A DNA stretch of 44,135 bases from assembly GCA_017962275.1 (NCBI GenBank), contig JAGCVQ010000099.1, positions 1 to 44,135 on the forward strand, written 5' to 3'. Both the position numbers and the translations under genes were made by a program. The DNA comes from Bacteroidales bacterium. GTDB taxonomy: Bacteria > Bacteroidota > Bacteroidia > Bacteroidales > WCHB1-69. How positions within the stretch are numbered: the first letter of the stretch is position 1; every line of letters starts with the position of its first letter. The notes below the pieces were generated by a model, which was not told where the DNA came from, searched no databases, and saw nothing but the letters and a program-made list of their open reading frames with translations. This document shows, piece after piece, positions 1 to 6,468 of this stretch.

Positions 1-29
1 ATAGTCATTGGCTTACGAGTATATTGTCA

Positions 30-230
30 GCGGGCGGAGGTTCCGCTCGACGCTTTCGCGTCTCACGGAATGACGGTGCCGCGCCAGAGAGGTGCAGGGG
101 AAAAAGAAGGGCGGCGGAGAAAAAGTGTCTGGCAACGGAGCTCCCCCATCCGCCGCCCTTCTTTTTCCCTTTTTGCTCCTGCGGCGGTCCGTCATTCCGC
201 CGCGAACGCAGTGAGCGGGCGGAATCTCCA
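30..230. repeat. Large imperfect inverted repeat
   Basis: Bases 98-118 and 149-169 are exact reverse complements (21 bp, reading GGGAAAAAGAAGGGCGGCGG plus A). A second pair, CGGAATGACGG at 66-76 and its complement at 189-199, lies outside it, and weaker complementarity continues outward to about 30 and 230. The whole segment could therefore fold into one long hairpin of about 200 nt with a 30-nt loop. Open frames run through it on both strands, but the symmetry itself explains them and none resembles a protein I know. It may be a non-autonomous palindromic mobile element; no terminal direct repeats or transposase are visible. Confidence 0.75.
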
Positions 231-628
231 AAGAAACAAGACAACATGTACAACTTCGCTGCCGAGCAGTAGCGTGCTTCCAGCACGACGAGTTTTCGCT
301 CGCATGCCTTGGCAGGGGAGATTTCGCTCATTGTTACGCATTCCACAGAATGCTGCACTTCATGCCCCCTACCTCTATGTCACTCGATTTGCTTCTTTCC
401 ATTTTTCAAGCAAATCATTGAGACCCAAAAACGTTAATCAATTCAAATCCGTTGACTCTAATTGTCGCCATAAACATATATAAATCAATTACTTATTTCG
501 TGTTGTTCTTATTTTTAATGGGACAGTAGTTGATTACACAATTACAATTGATATTTTTTAAAGTAATATTGCTATACAATGACCCTACGCTATTCTTCAT
601 TATGCATTCTACATTCTTCATTAAACCA
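231..628. other. Gene-free stretch
   Basis: No convincing coding sequence or RNA gene. The segment from about 480 to 600 is strongly AT-rich. Short quasi-repeats of ATTCTTCATT type begin near 590. Bases 264-300 contain strings similar to the GCTTCCAGCGT repeats at 25095-25156. Open frames here lack family resemblance, signal peptides or upstream promoter boxes. Confidence 0.5.
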
Positions 629-654
629 AGGGCGCAGCCCCACGGCCACGCCCT
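629..654 (-). terminator. Duplicated terminator-like hairpin, copy 1
   Basis: This 26-nt segment is identical to 1611-1636, the hairpin downstream of the FISUMP gene. Read on the minus strand it has AGGGCG and CGCCCT arms. It probably belonged to the lost FISUMP paralogue whose last codons survive at 722-745. Confidence 0.5.
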
Positions 655-721
655 TTTGTGATGATGAATGATGAATGAAGAATTGTGCGTCCCTCATTCT
701 TAATTTTGCATTCTTAATTGG

Positions 722-745
722 TTAATCGCGGAGGCAGCGGAGGGA
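722..745 (-). pseudogene. 3' relic of a FISUMP gene
   Basis: On the minus strand, directly after the TAG stop of the XRE gene and in the same frame, the bases read Ser-Leu-Arg-Cys-Leu-Arg-Asp-stop. The intact FISUMP gene at 1671 ends Ser-Val-Arg-Cys-Leu-Arg-Asp-stop. The downstream flank is also shared: ATTCTTAATT-type repeats and an identical 26-nt hairpin (629-654 and 1611-1636). The simplest reading is that a second FISUMP gene once ended here and that all but its last codons and terminator were replaced by the toxin/antitoxin-like pair. Confidence 0.7.
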
Positions 746-1033
746 CTATCGAGCAATCTCGATAATATGGACTCCCAAAGCCTGTTCGATGAGGGCAATT
801 GTTCGGCAGGTGAAATTATGGCCTCCCCCAAGCCATCTTGTAACATCGGATGGGCGTCTGTGGGTAAGGGATGCCAACTCCTTTTTGCTAATTCCCTTTT
901 CTTTCATAACCGCATCTATGCGTCCCGCAATGCCGTCCGTTATGGCATCGGTAGCCCAGTCGAGAGCAGGGATGCTGTCGTACGCCTCCTGAACGATGGG
1001 GCTGAAAATCTTGATGTTTTTATTTGGTTTCAT
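746..1033 (-). CDS. XRE-family HTH protein, likely antitoxin
   Basis: This 95-residue protein has a helix-turn-helix of the XRE/Cro type at about residues 33-92: a GRIDAVMKEKGISKKELA segment, a recognition helix around RPSDVTRWLGG, and a closing IALIEQALGV helix. It overlaps the upstream gene by four bases (ATGA at 1030-1033), so the two are translationally coupled. Toxin-first, HTH-second order is that of HigBA-type modules, where the HTH protein both neutralises the toxin and represses the operon. The antitoxin role is inferred from this order. The stop codon is followed in frame by the FISUMP relic, so the module sits in the scar of another gene. Confidence 0.8.
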   Translation of the reverse strand: MKPNKNIKIFSPIVQEAYDSIPALDWATDAITDGIAGRIDAVMKEKGISKKELASLTHRRPSDVTRWLGGGHNFTCRTIALIEQALGVHIIEIAR

Positions 1034-1506
1034 AACTCAAAAGTTGCACTTTCAATTCCGGTGATGACATTTTGTTCTATCTTGATTTTTCCACTTGCGA
1101 GTTCTTGAGCAAGAAGTTCGTCGAATTTTTGCAAATCCATCACATAACCACTCAATTCCACATCTTCCTCATAAGTTCTTGTAGTCTTAACGCCGCCGTT
1201 TCCTACAATCAAAATCTGGTCGGAAATGCGCAGGCAATACAAACGCAACACTTTCGAATCAATCGACAATGCAGCCAAATGATCTTTGAACTTACCTTCT
1301 GGACGGAAATAACGTTCCAATGCCCCATTAGCCACAATTCTGCTGATGGCTCTGAATACCTTTTGGAAATCCTTGTTAAGCGTAGCATCGTTCAAGAATT
1401 TTTGCACAAACTTTTCATACTCGGTCAAATCATTGCCGTCAAAGCAAATGGAATACAAGCCGACTTTCTCACTCTGTTCAATGGTTTTAATAGTTGCTGT
1501 TTTCAT
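1030..1506 (-). CDS. Putative RelE/HigB-like toxin
   Basis: A 158-residue protein without signal peptide or membrane segment. The centre (about residues 65-115) has a basic, aromatic stretch, YFRPEGKFKDHLAAL, then LRLYCLR and ILIVGNGG, followed by an acidic TYEED turn. This pattern resembles Gp49/HigB members of the RelE/ParE superfamily, which cut mRNA on ribosomes. The family call rests on pattern memory only, and the protein is longer than a typical 90-120-residue HigB because of an N-terminal extension. It is coupled by a four-base overlap to the downstream HTH gene. The pair has no other neighbours on its strand before the FISUMP gene. Confidence 0.55.
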   Translation of the reverse strand: MKTATIKTIEQSEKVGLYSICFDGNDLTEYEKFVQKFLNDATLNKDFQKVFRAISRIVANGALERYFRPEGKFKDHLAALSIDSKVLRLYCLRISDQILIVGNGGVKTTRTYEEDVELSGYVMDLQKFDELLAQELASGKIKIEQNVITGIESATFEL

Positions 1507-1526
1507 ATCTTTTCATTTTAACGCGG

Positions 1527-1534
1527 CAAAGATA
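1527..1534 (-). promoter_or_regulatory. -7 box of the toxin/antitoxin pair
   Basis: Minus-strand TATCTTTG fits the Bacteroidota TAnnTTTG consensus and lies about 20 bases before the toxin start at 1506. No good -33 TTTG is seen at 19-21 bases. Confidence 0.55.
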
Positions 1535-1610
1535 CTATTTATTTTCATTCATTTCGCATATATGCAAAATATTTTGTCGTCACGGCCACCCGCACCGAAT
1601 GGTTAGCAAA

Positions 1611-1636
1611 AGGGCGCAGCCCCACGGCCACGCCCT
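1611..1636 (-). terminator. Terminator-like hairpin after the FISUMP gene
   Basis: On the minus strand the hairpin has AGGGCG and CGCCCT arms and is followed by TTTT. It lies 35 bases beyond the FISUMP stop codon. An identical copy is at 629-654. Confidence 0.5.
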
Positions 1637-1670
1637 CATTCTTAATTCTTAATTCTGAATTCTGAATTGA

Positions 1671-4600
1671 TTAGTCGCGGAGGCAGCGGACGGAATAGCC
1701 GAAATATAGGTTATTAGGATAGCTTCTTCCAATAAAACTATCGTATTCATATTCCATTTCAAACATCATAGGTCCCTCCCATGAGGGAAGCGAAGTGGAA
1801 CTCGAAAATTTGGCACTGCTACCGACGGTTCTACAACCTGGATTAACAGCCCCATAACCTGAATTTGACGGATAGCAACCAGCAGCCACTGCACTGAACC
1901 CTGTAGCATTGTTGGTGGCACTTTGATTATGTCGCGGCGCACAACCGTCAGAATTTAGAGCGGCAGCCCAACCCCAAGTGGCGGCCAAAGCTTTTGCAAT
2001 TCCGGTATTACTACCACACACATACCGACTTTGACTGCTCACATAATTGGTCAATTTAGTCCACTCAGCATAACTTGGCACATGCCAACCCGTGGGACAT
2101 ACCCCTTGCACCCCGCTAGGAATCTCATTGGATGATTCTGAATCTCGCATAACAGCTTTCCAATTGTATAGCAGACCATACGTTTCCGCATTGTTAACTA
2201 CGTTATTATTCGAATAATAATAGTAAGCATCTGTACTTGATTGTGATAATCCATGCTCTAACGGCCACCCGTCTGCATAATGCGTGGTCCGCAAATTCTC
2301 TTTCATCCAACATTGTGTACCAATCAGCACGGTGTTATACACATTTCCGTCATAGTCGGTCACAGTCTTGGAGTCGCAACCTGCGTAAAAGTCGAATTGG
2401 TTGCCGTATGTGGTGCCTTTTGCATTAGTGGCGAAAGCCTTAACAAAGTAGAGTTTCCCGATGGGCAGACCGCTTAGCGTGGCTTCGAATTCACCTACGC
2501 CATCCCCAACGAAAACAACGTTGCTCTCGGTTGTCGGGTTCGGTAGTGTATCATAACAGAAACCGCGTTGAGTTACCGGTGCTCCGCCATCGGAGGTCAC
2601 GGTGGCAAAACATTCGTTGTACGAAGATACACTGTCTGTCGTCACTGTCGGGACAGTCGGAGTCAGTGTCGTTGCAGTCATATTGGAACTGTAGGAGACA
2701 CCCACTGCATTCACTGCGTATGCACGCACATAATAGGTGGTTTCAGGCTCCAAGCCGGTGAGTGTGGTAGAAAAGACACCCGTGCCGTTGCCTAAATGGA
2801 CATGCTCGCCAGTCATCACAGGGTCGGGCGTGGTAGCATAACAGAAACCGCGTGCCGTCACGCTGTATGTTCCGCTGTCGGTCACATCGCCGCTGCAGGT
2901 GAACGCGGTGAAGTCTATGTCTGTCGCAGCGGAGATTTCCAAAGAGGGTGCATATTCGGTCAGCGTGGTGAAGGTTTTCTCCTCGCCGTAGTTGGTACCC
3001 CACATATTGGTGGCGTATGCTCTTACGTAATAAGTGGTTGAGGAAGGAAGGTTCAACAAATTGGCTGAAAAAACACCGCCACCGGAACCGCAACTTACCA
3101 TGGAGCTTTCCACGGTGGGATGCAACACCGTATCGTAGCAGAAACCTCTGGCCGCTACAGGAGCACCGCCAATGTAAATAACACTACCATTGAGAGTTGC
3201 GGTATGATATGAGACATCGGAAACACCTGTCGTCATCACGGTTGGAGGTGTATGGTTGCCTTCCAACTCTTCGATACGATTGCGGAGACTGTCTATTGTG
3301 TTGTCCAGCGTGTCAAACGTGTTATTGATCACATTGACCGTCAATTGCAACTCGCTTTCGGTCACATACTGCGCATCGTTCTCAAAAGCACTTACAACAG
3401 TAGGAATGGCTTCCGAAGTGATGTATTGTGCATCGTTGGCGAAAGCGGATACATTCGTCGGTATGGAATCCATAATGATATAGCCGGCGTCGTTAGTAAA
3501 CGCACTCACATTCGTCGGCACCGTCGGAATCTCCGGAGTATTGGCGATTTCAGAGTAATCGTAAGCCGGTTTCGTAGCTTCCATCGCCCAAGCGGGGACG
3601 TTCGGATCGGTCTCGGTATAATCAGTAAGATAGCCAGCATCATTGGTAAATGCGCTTACATTGGTTGGAACTGTCGGAATGGTGGGCGTATTATCGATTT
3701 CAGAGTAATCGTAGGCTGGTTTCGTGGCTTCCTTTGCCCAGGCGGGAACATTCGGGTCGGTTTCGGTATAGGAGGTAAGGTAACCGGCATCGTTGGTAAA
3801 CGCACTCACATCACTTGGTACAGTCGGGATGATGGGTTTATTTGTTAAGTCATTGTAGTTCTTATCCCAAGCGTTAAATTGCGGGTCGGTCTCGGTATAG
3901 GAAGTGAGGTAACCTGCATCGTTGGTAAAAGAAGAAACAGAGGTTGGAACTGTTGGAATAACAGGCTTGTTAATCAAGTCGTTATAGTCTTTGTCCCAAG
4001 CGTTGAACTGCGGGTCGGTTTCGCTGTAGCCAGTGAGATAGCCTGCGTCATTAGTGAAAGCACTGACATTTGTAGGCACTGTGGGGATCGCTGGAATCGA
4101 ATCCATCGTGATGTAGCCTGCATCATTGGTAAAAGTAGAAACATTGGTAGGAACTGTTGGAATAACAGGCTTGTTAATCAAATCGTTGTAGTCTTTGTCC
4201 CATGCATTGAATTGCGGATCGGTTTCAGTGTAGCCCGTAATGTATCCCGCATCGTTTGTGAAGGCACTCACATTCGTCGGAACAGTAGGGATGGTCGGGG
4301 TGTTCGTCAGGTCGTTGTAATCCCCGCTGAAACCATTTCCTGCCTCTTGTGCATACATTGCATAAGGCACGCTCATCATCTGCTGCGAGCTGGTGATACT
4401 GTAGTTGCTTCCTCCGTTCGGGTCGATCTCAGTCTTCAGGAAGAACGGACCGTTCGCCCAGTCGATGTCGGCGAAGGTGCCCTGCTGTGCAGTGCCGCCG
4501 CCGATTTCCAAAGTCAACAGACCGTTGGCATTCGTGGTGACAGTTTGTGTTTCTACATAGACGGTGCTGCCAGAGGCGTTTCCCTGTAGGATGCTTACGC

Positions 4601-4739
4601 GCACGCCCACAGGCGCATTGCTCACCAGCGCGTTGCTCGCGTTGCGCACCACGGCCTGGTAGGTGAATTTCTCGGGTGCCTGCGCCATCGCCGCCGCGAC
4701 GGCCAGCACCATGATTGCCATTGTAATCAGTTTCTTCAT
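1671..4739 (-). CDS. FISUMP-domain adhesin-like surface protein
   Basis: 1022 residues with a clear signal peptide (MKKLITMAIMVLAVAAAMA, cut about 19/20). An N-terminal domain (about 20-135) is followed by nine VSxFxNDAxY units (about 145-460) alternating with TETDPQFNAWDK and IPTVPT segments; these resemble phage tail-fibre or trimeric-fibre shaft repeats. Next come a short coiled coil (about 470-500, DTLDNTIDSLRNRIEELEG), three fibronectin-III-like modules (about 505-785, each with a TTYYVRAYA-like strand) and a FISUMP domain (about 788-1022, with YNTVLIGTQCWMKENLRT). FISUMP is a domain of unknown function common in surface proteins of Bacteroidota and Fibrobacter. No T9SS tail is seen. An extended cell-surface binding protein is likely; the ligand is unknown. 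Confidence 0.85.
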   Translation of the reverse strand: MKKLITMAIMVLAVAAAMAQAPEKFTYQAVVRNASNALVSNAPVGVRVSILQGNASGSTVYVETQTVTTNANGLLTLEIGGGTAQQGTFADIDWANGPFFLKTEIDPNGGSNYSITSSQQMMSVPYAMYAQEAGNGFSGDYNDLTNTPTIPTVPTNVSAFTNDAGYITGYTETDPQFNAWDKDYNDLINKPVIPTVPTNVSTFTNDAGYITMDSIPAIPTVPTNVSAFTNDAGYLTGYSETDPQFNAWDKDYNDLINKPVIPTVPTSVSSFTNDAGYLTSYTETDPQFNAWDKNYNDLTNKPIIPTVPSDVSAFTNDAGYLTSYTETDPNVPAWAKEATKPAYDYSEIDNTPTIPTVPTNVSAFTNDAGYLTDYTETDPNVPAWAMEATKPAYDYSEIANTPEIPTVPTNVSAFTNDAGYIIMDSIPTNVSAFANDAQYITSEAIPTVVSAFENDAQYVTESELQLTVNVINNTFDTLDNTIDSLRNRIEELEGNHTPPTVMTTGVSDVSYHTATLNGSVIYIGGAPVAARGFCYDTVLHPTVESSMVSCGSGGGVFSANLLNLPSSTTYYVRAYATNMWGTNYGEEKTFTTLTEYAPSLEISAATDIDFTAFTCSGDVTDSGTYSVTARGFCYATTPDPVMTGEHVHLGNGTGVFSTTLTGLEPETTYYVRAYAVNAVGVSYSSNMTATTLTPTVPTVTTDSVSSYNECFATVTSDGGAPVTQRGFCYDTLPNPTTESNVVFVGDGVGEFEATLSGLPIGKLYFVKAFATNAKGTTYGNQFDFYAGCDSKTVTDYDGNVYNTVLIGTQCWMKENLRTTHYADGWPLEHGLSQSSTDAYYYYSNNNVVNNAETYGLLYNWKAVMRDSESSNEIPSGVQGVCPTGWHVPSYAEWTKLTNYVSSQSRYVCGSNTGIAKALAATWGWAAALNSDGCAPRHNQSATNNATGFSAVAAGCYPSNSGYGAVNPGCRTVGSSAKFSSSTSLPSWEGPMMFEMEYEYDSFIGRSYPNNLYFGYSVRCLRD
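3360..4320 (-). repeat. Coding tandem repeats in the FISUMP gene
   Basis: Nine degenerate copies of a unit encoding VSAFTNDAGYLT, with spacers of two kinds (TETDPQFNAWDKDYNDL and TETDPNVPAWAKEATKPAYDYSEI). Several copies are nearly identical at the DNA level, so unit loss or gain by recombination is plausible. Confidence 0.85.
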
Positions 4740-4882
4740 ACTCTTTATGTTTTGGTGAATACTGTTGTTCTGGTGTCCCAGGGCTCGCTGCGCTCACCCT
4801 AGGTTAACATACTTCAGGCCTTCGGCCCTTCTGGAATGGGGCAAGGGTCGGGACGGCCTCGTCAACTGCTAACTACTAACTG
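4740..4882. other. Spacer with small hairpins
   Basis: This spacer lies between the T9SS-sorted gene and the FISUMP gene. It holds a GGCTCGCTGCGCTCACC hairpin-like segment near 4785, a CAGGCCTTCGGCC hairpin near 4816-4830, and AACTGCTAACT quasi-repeats at 4864-4890. No promoter box was found, so the two genes may be co-transcribed. Confidence 0.4.
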
Positions 4883-5371
4883 CTAACTTCTCACTATCTT
4901 GAACGTCTTCAGCACCCGCTTGCCGTCTCTCACCTCCAAATAATAGGTGCCGGTGGCGTAATGGCCAATTTGGAAGGAGGTGAGGTCGTCGGTGACCACG
5001 AAGGTTTGCAGTTGTTTGCCATTGCCGTCGTAAAGAAAGGCACGAAGACCATTATTCGGCAGATCAAAACCGTTGAGTTGCAGTTGTGCGAGGTTCTCGG
5101 TCGGGTTGGGATAGACCACCGCATTGAGGGAAATCTGCGGGTAATTGTCCACACCTACGGTCTGGATTTCGTAAGGCTGTTGCACACCCTCGGTTACGGA
5201 TATGGAGCCGTTGCTGTTAACTGAAGTCTGCACTGCAATCTGTCCTACCGTGTAACTGACACTGCCATTGTTGCTTTGCGCATCGCCACCAAGAGGAATA
5301 ATGGCGGATTGCGCGAAGGCTGCTCCTACAAAACAGAGCAGAAACGCAATTAATGTTGTAATTTTCTTCAT
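4883..5371 (-). CDS. Small T9SS-sorted secreted protein
   Basis: 162 residues: signal peptide at 1-20 (MKKITTLIAFLLCFVGAAFA), a short central region with GSVSYTVGQIAVQT and EGVQQPYEI, then a type A T9SS C-terminal domain (about 78-162) with the VVYPNPTENLAQL start, a TYYLEV strand and a basic end (KRVLKTFKIVRS). T9SS domains take proteins across the outer membrane and are usually removed on anchoring. The mature passenger would be only about 60 residues, which is very small. It lies upstream of the FISUMP gene on the same strand. Its function is unknown. The upstream region (5429-5691) is unusually structured. Confidence 0.85.
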   Translation of the reverse strand: MKKITTLIAFLLCFVGAAFAQSAIIPLGGDAQSNNGSVSYTVGQIAVQTSVNSNGSISVTEGVQQPYEIQTVGVDNYPQISLNAVVYPNPTENLAQLQLNGFDLPNNGLRAFLYDGNGKQLQTFVVTDDLTSFQIGHYATGTYYLEVRDGKRVLKTFKIVRS

Positions 5372-5383
5372 GTTCCTATTTGT

Positions 5384-5479
5384 TTAATTGTCAATAATTT
5401 CATCTTTTTTGAACCAAACAAAAAGAAAGTGGAGCTTATATTCGACAGCATCCTCTTGGTAGGGCCTAGACTTCCCCAT
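5384..5479 (-). CDS. Possible 31-residue ORF in the T9SS gene leader
   Basis: An ATG at 5477-5479 opens a frame beginning MGKSRPYQEDAVEY and ending KKDEIIDN before TAA at 5384-5386. A TTG at 5516-5518 would extend it to 44 residues. It overlaps the candidate RNA stem at 5429-5507, so it may be a leader peptide or simply a chance frame. I do not recognise the product. Confidence 0.2.
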   Translation of the reverse strand: MGKSRPYQEDAVEYKLHFLFVWFKKDEIIDN

Positions 5480-5660
5480 TTGTAAGACACTGAAGAACAA
5501 GCCCCACCGTATTGGCAATTACACATGCTAATAGGTAAGCTTGATTCTCGTTATCCGTACAAATGTTTGTGAATTGTCTAGGTTCACCAAGACGGATAAG
5601 CGAAAATTCGCTTTCTTTTCAATAAAAAACCGTCGCCTGCATTTTAAGCAGACAACGGTG
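5429..5660 (-). ncRNA. Candidate structured leader or small RNA
   Basis: On the minus strand, downstream of a strong promoter, several stems can form. These are 5648-5658 with 5630-5640 followed by six T; the palindrome AAGCGAA/TTCGCTT (5598-5613); TTATCCGT at 5592-5599 with ACGGATAA at 5551-5558, enclosing GTGAA/TTCAC (5583-5587 with 5569-5573); and GTGGGGCTT at 5499-5507 with AAGCTCCAC at 5429-5437 (one G-U pair), followed by a T-rich run. The 3' end lies about 60 bases before the T9SS-sorted gene, so it is either a 5' leader or a separate RNA. I cannot assign it to a known family. Confidence 0.5.
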
Positions 5661-5691
5661 CAAAAATACAAAAAATAATATAACCCCCAAA
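5661..5691 (-). promoter_or_regulatory. Strong promoter for leader RNA / T9SS gene
   Basis: TTTG (5691-5688), 19 bases, then TATTTTTG (5668-5661) on the minus strand. Both boxes and the spacing fit the Bacteroidota housekeeping promoter, which makes this one of the two best promoters in the window. Confidence 0.7.
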
Positions 5692-5695
5692 AAAC

Positions 5696-5723
5696 GTAGA
5701 GACGGTGTGTACACCGTCTCTAC
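5696..5723. repeat. GTAGAGACG palindrome, copy 1
   Basis: GTAGAGACGGTG, a four-base centre, then CACCGTCTCTAC: a perfect 12-bp-arm palindrome just beyond the stop of the 5752 gene. It belongs to a family of six in this window. Confidence 0.9.
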
Positions 5724-5751
5724 TAAGGGAAAATAATTGTCAAACAGAATT

Positions 5752-6336
5752 TTACAACCCAAGAATCATCTTGGCGAGGTCTTCACAAACATCTTTCACG
5801 CCCTTCACAGCCAGCTTTTCGTAGTCCCTGCTGTCCATCGGGGAGATGCGACGGTGGCTGAAAGTGATTACGGCGTCATCGCCGTCGTAAATCACGCCGT
5901 CCGTGCCGAAACCGGCATTACCGGCACCGAAACCGACCCACGCGCGCAAAGCACGGTTGCCAAGGTCGAACTCCGTCCAGTTCAGCTGCAACACGATGGC
6001 CTCGGGATCGCGCACATCGGCATTCTCAGCCACGATGACCTTATAACCCTGCTTCTGCAGGTTCTTCTGCAACTCGTTCGCCAAAGATTGCGTGAGATTG
6101 GCTAACGACTTGGTAACCAGTTTGTAGTTGTCGTTGTCTTTGTCGGGCAGCTTCACCGCGGAGGTCTCCACCGGCAGCAGAATCACCGTCTTGCGACCCG
6201 TGAAATCATACGGGGATTTCACCTCCAAAAGGTCAATGGTCTTTTTCCAGTCTTTGTACTTTCCGACTTTGACTTGGGCCATCATCCCCACACAGGAGAA
6301 CATCAGGACGGCCAGGATAATCATTGTTTTTTTCAT
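5752..6336 (-). CDS. Secreted protein, possibly DUF4410-like
   Basis: 194 residues with a signal peptide (MKKTMIILAVLMFSCVGMMA, cut before QVKVG). The rest is a soluble alpha/beta domain: a KTVILLPVET strand, a long helix (LANLTQSLANELQKNLQKQ), a GYKVIVAENADVRDPEAIVLQL strand pair and a glycine-rich AWVGFGAGNAGFG segment. This layout resembles DUF4410-type periplasmic or lipid-associated proteins, but the match is by eye and weak. It follows parE on the same strand after a 132-base spacer full of repeats, so co-transcription is uncertain. Function unknown. Confidence 0.6.
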   Translation of the reverse strand: MKKTMIILAVLMFSCVGMMAQVKVGKYKDWKKTIDLLEVKSPYDFTGRKTVILLPVETSAVKLPDKDNDNYKLVTKSLANLTQSLANELQKNLQKQGYKVIVAENADVRDPEAIVLQLNWTEFDLGNRALRAWVGFGAGNAGFGTDGVIYDGDDAVITFSHRRISPMDSRDYEKLAVKGVKDVCEDLAKMILGL

Positions 6337-6346
6337 TGTATTAAAG

Positions 6347-6396
6347 TTTAGGGTTTAAGGTTTAGGGGTGAGGGGTTAAGGTTTAGGGTTTAGGGT
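6347..6396. repeat. TTTAGGGTTTAAGG spacer quasi-repeats
   Basis: About seven imperfect copies of a 7-base unit (TTTAGGG/TTAAGG) between parE and the next gene. Other spacers in this window hold similar short-unit arrays with other motifs. Confidence 0.7.
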
Positions 6397-6401
6397 CGAG
6401 C

Positions 6402-6458
6402 TGTAGGGCTGCCGCAATGCGACAGCCCTACAACTGCCGCAATGCGACAGCCCTACAA
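6402..6458. repeat. TGTAGGGCTG palindrome plus tandem copy
   Basis: TGTAGGGCTG at 6402-6411 pairs perfectly with CAGCCCTACA at 6423-6432. The 25-base unit at 6409-6433 is then repeated exactly at 6434-6458. The array ends 10 bases from the parE stop codon and, on the minus strand, could act as its terminator. Confidence 0.8.
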
Positions 6459-6468
6459 CTGGAATATT

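Noticed and set aside
5-483. Several frames of 70-140 codons at the left edge
   Set aside because: They pass through the large inverted repeat on both strands, and their products mirror each other; no promoter or signal supports them.
3252-4589. Plus-strand frames antisense to the FISUMP repeats
   Set aside because: They repeat with the period of the sense-strand units and have no independent features.
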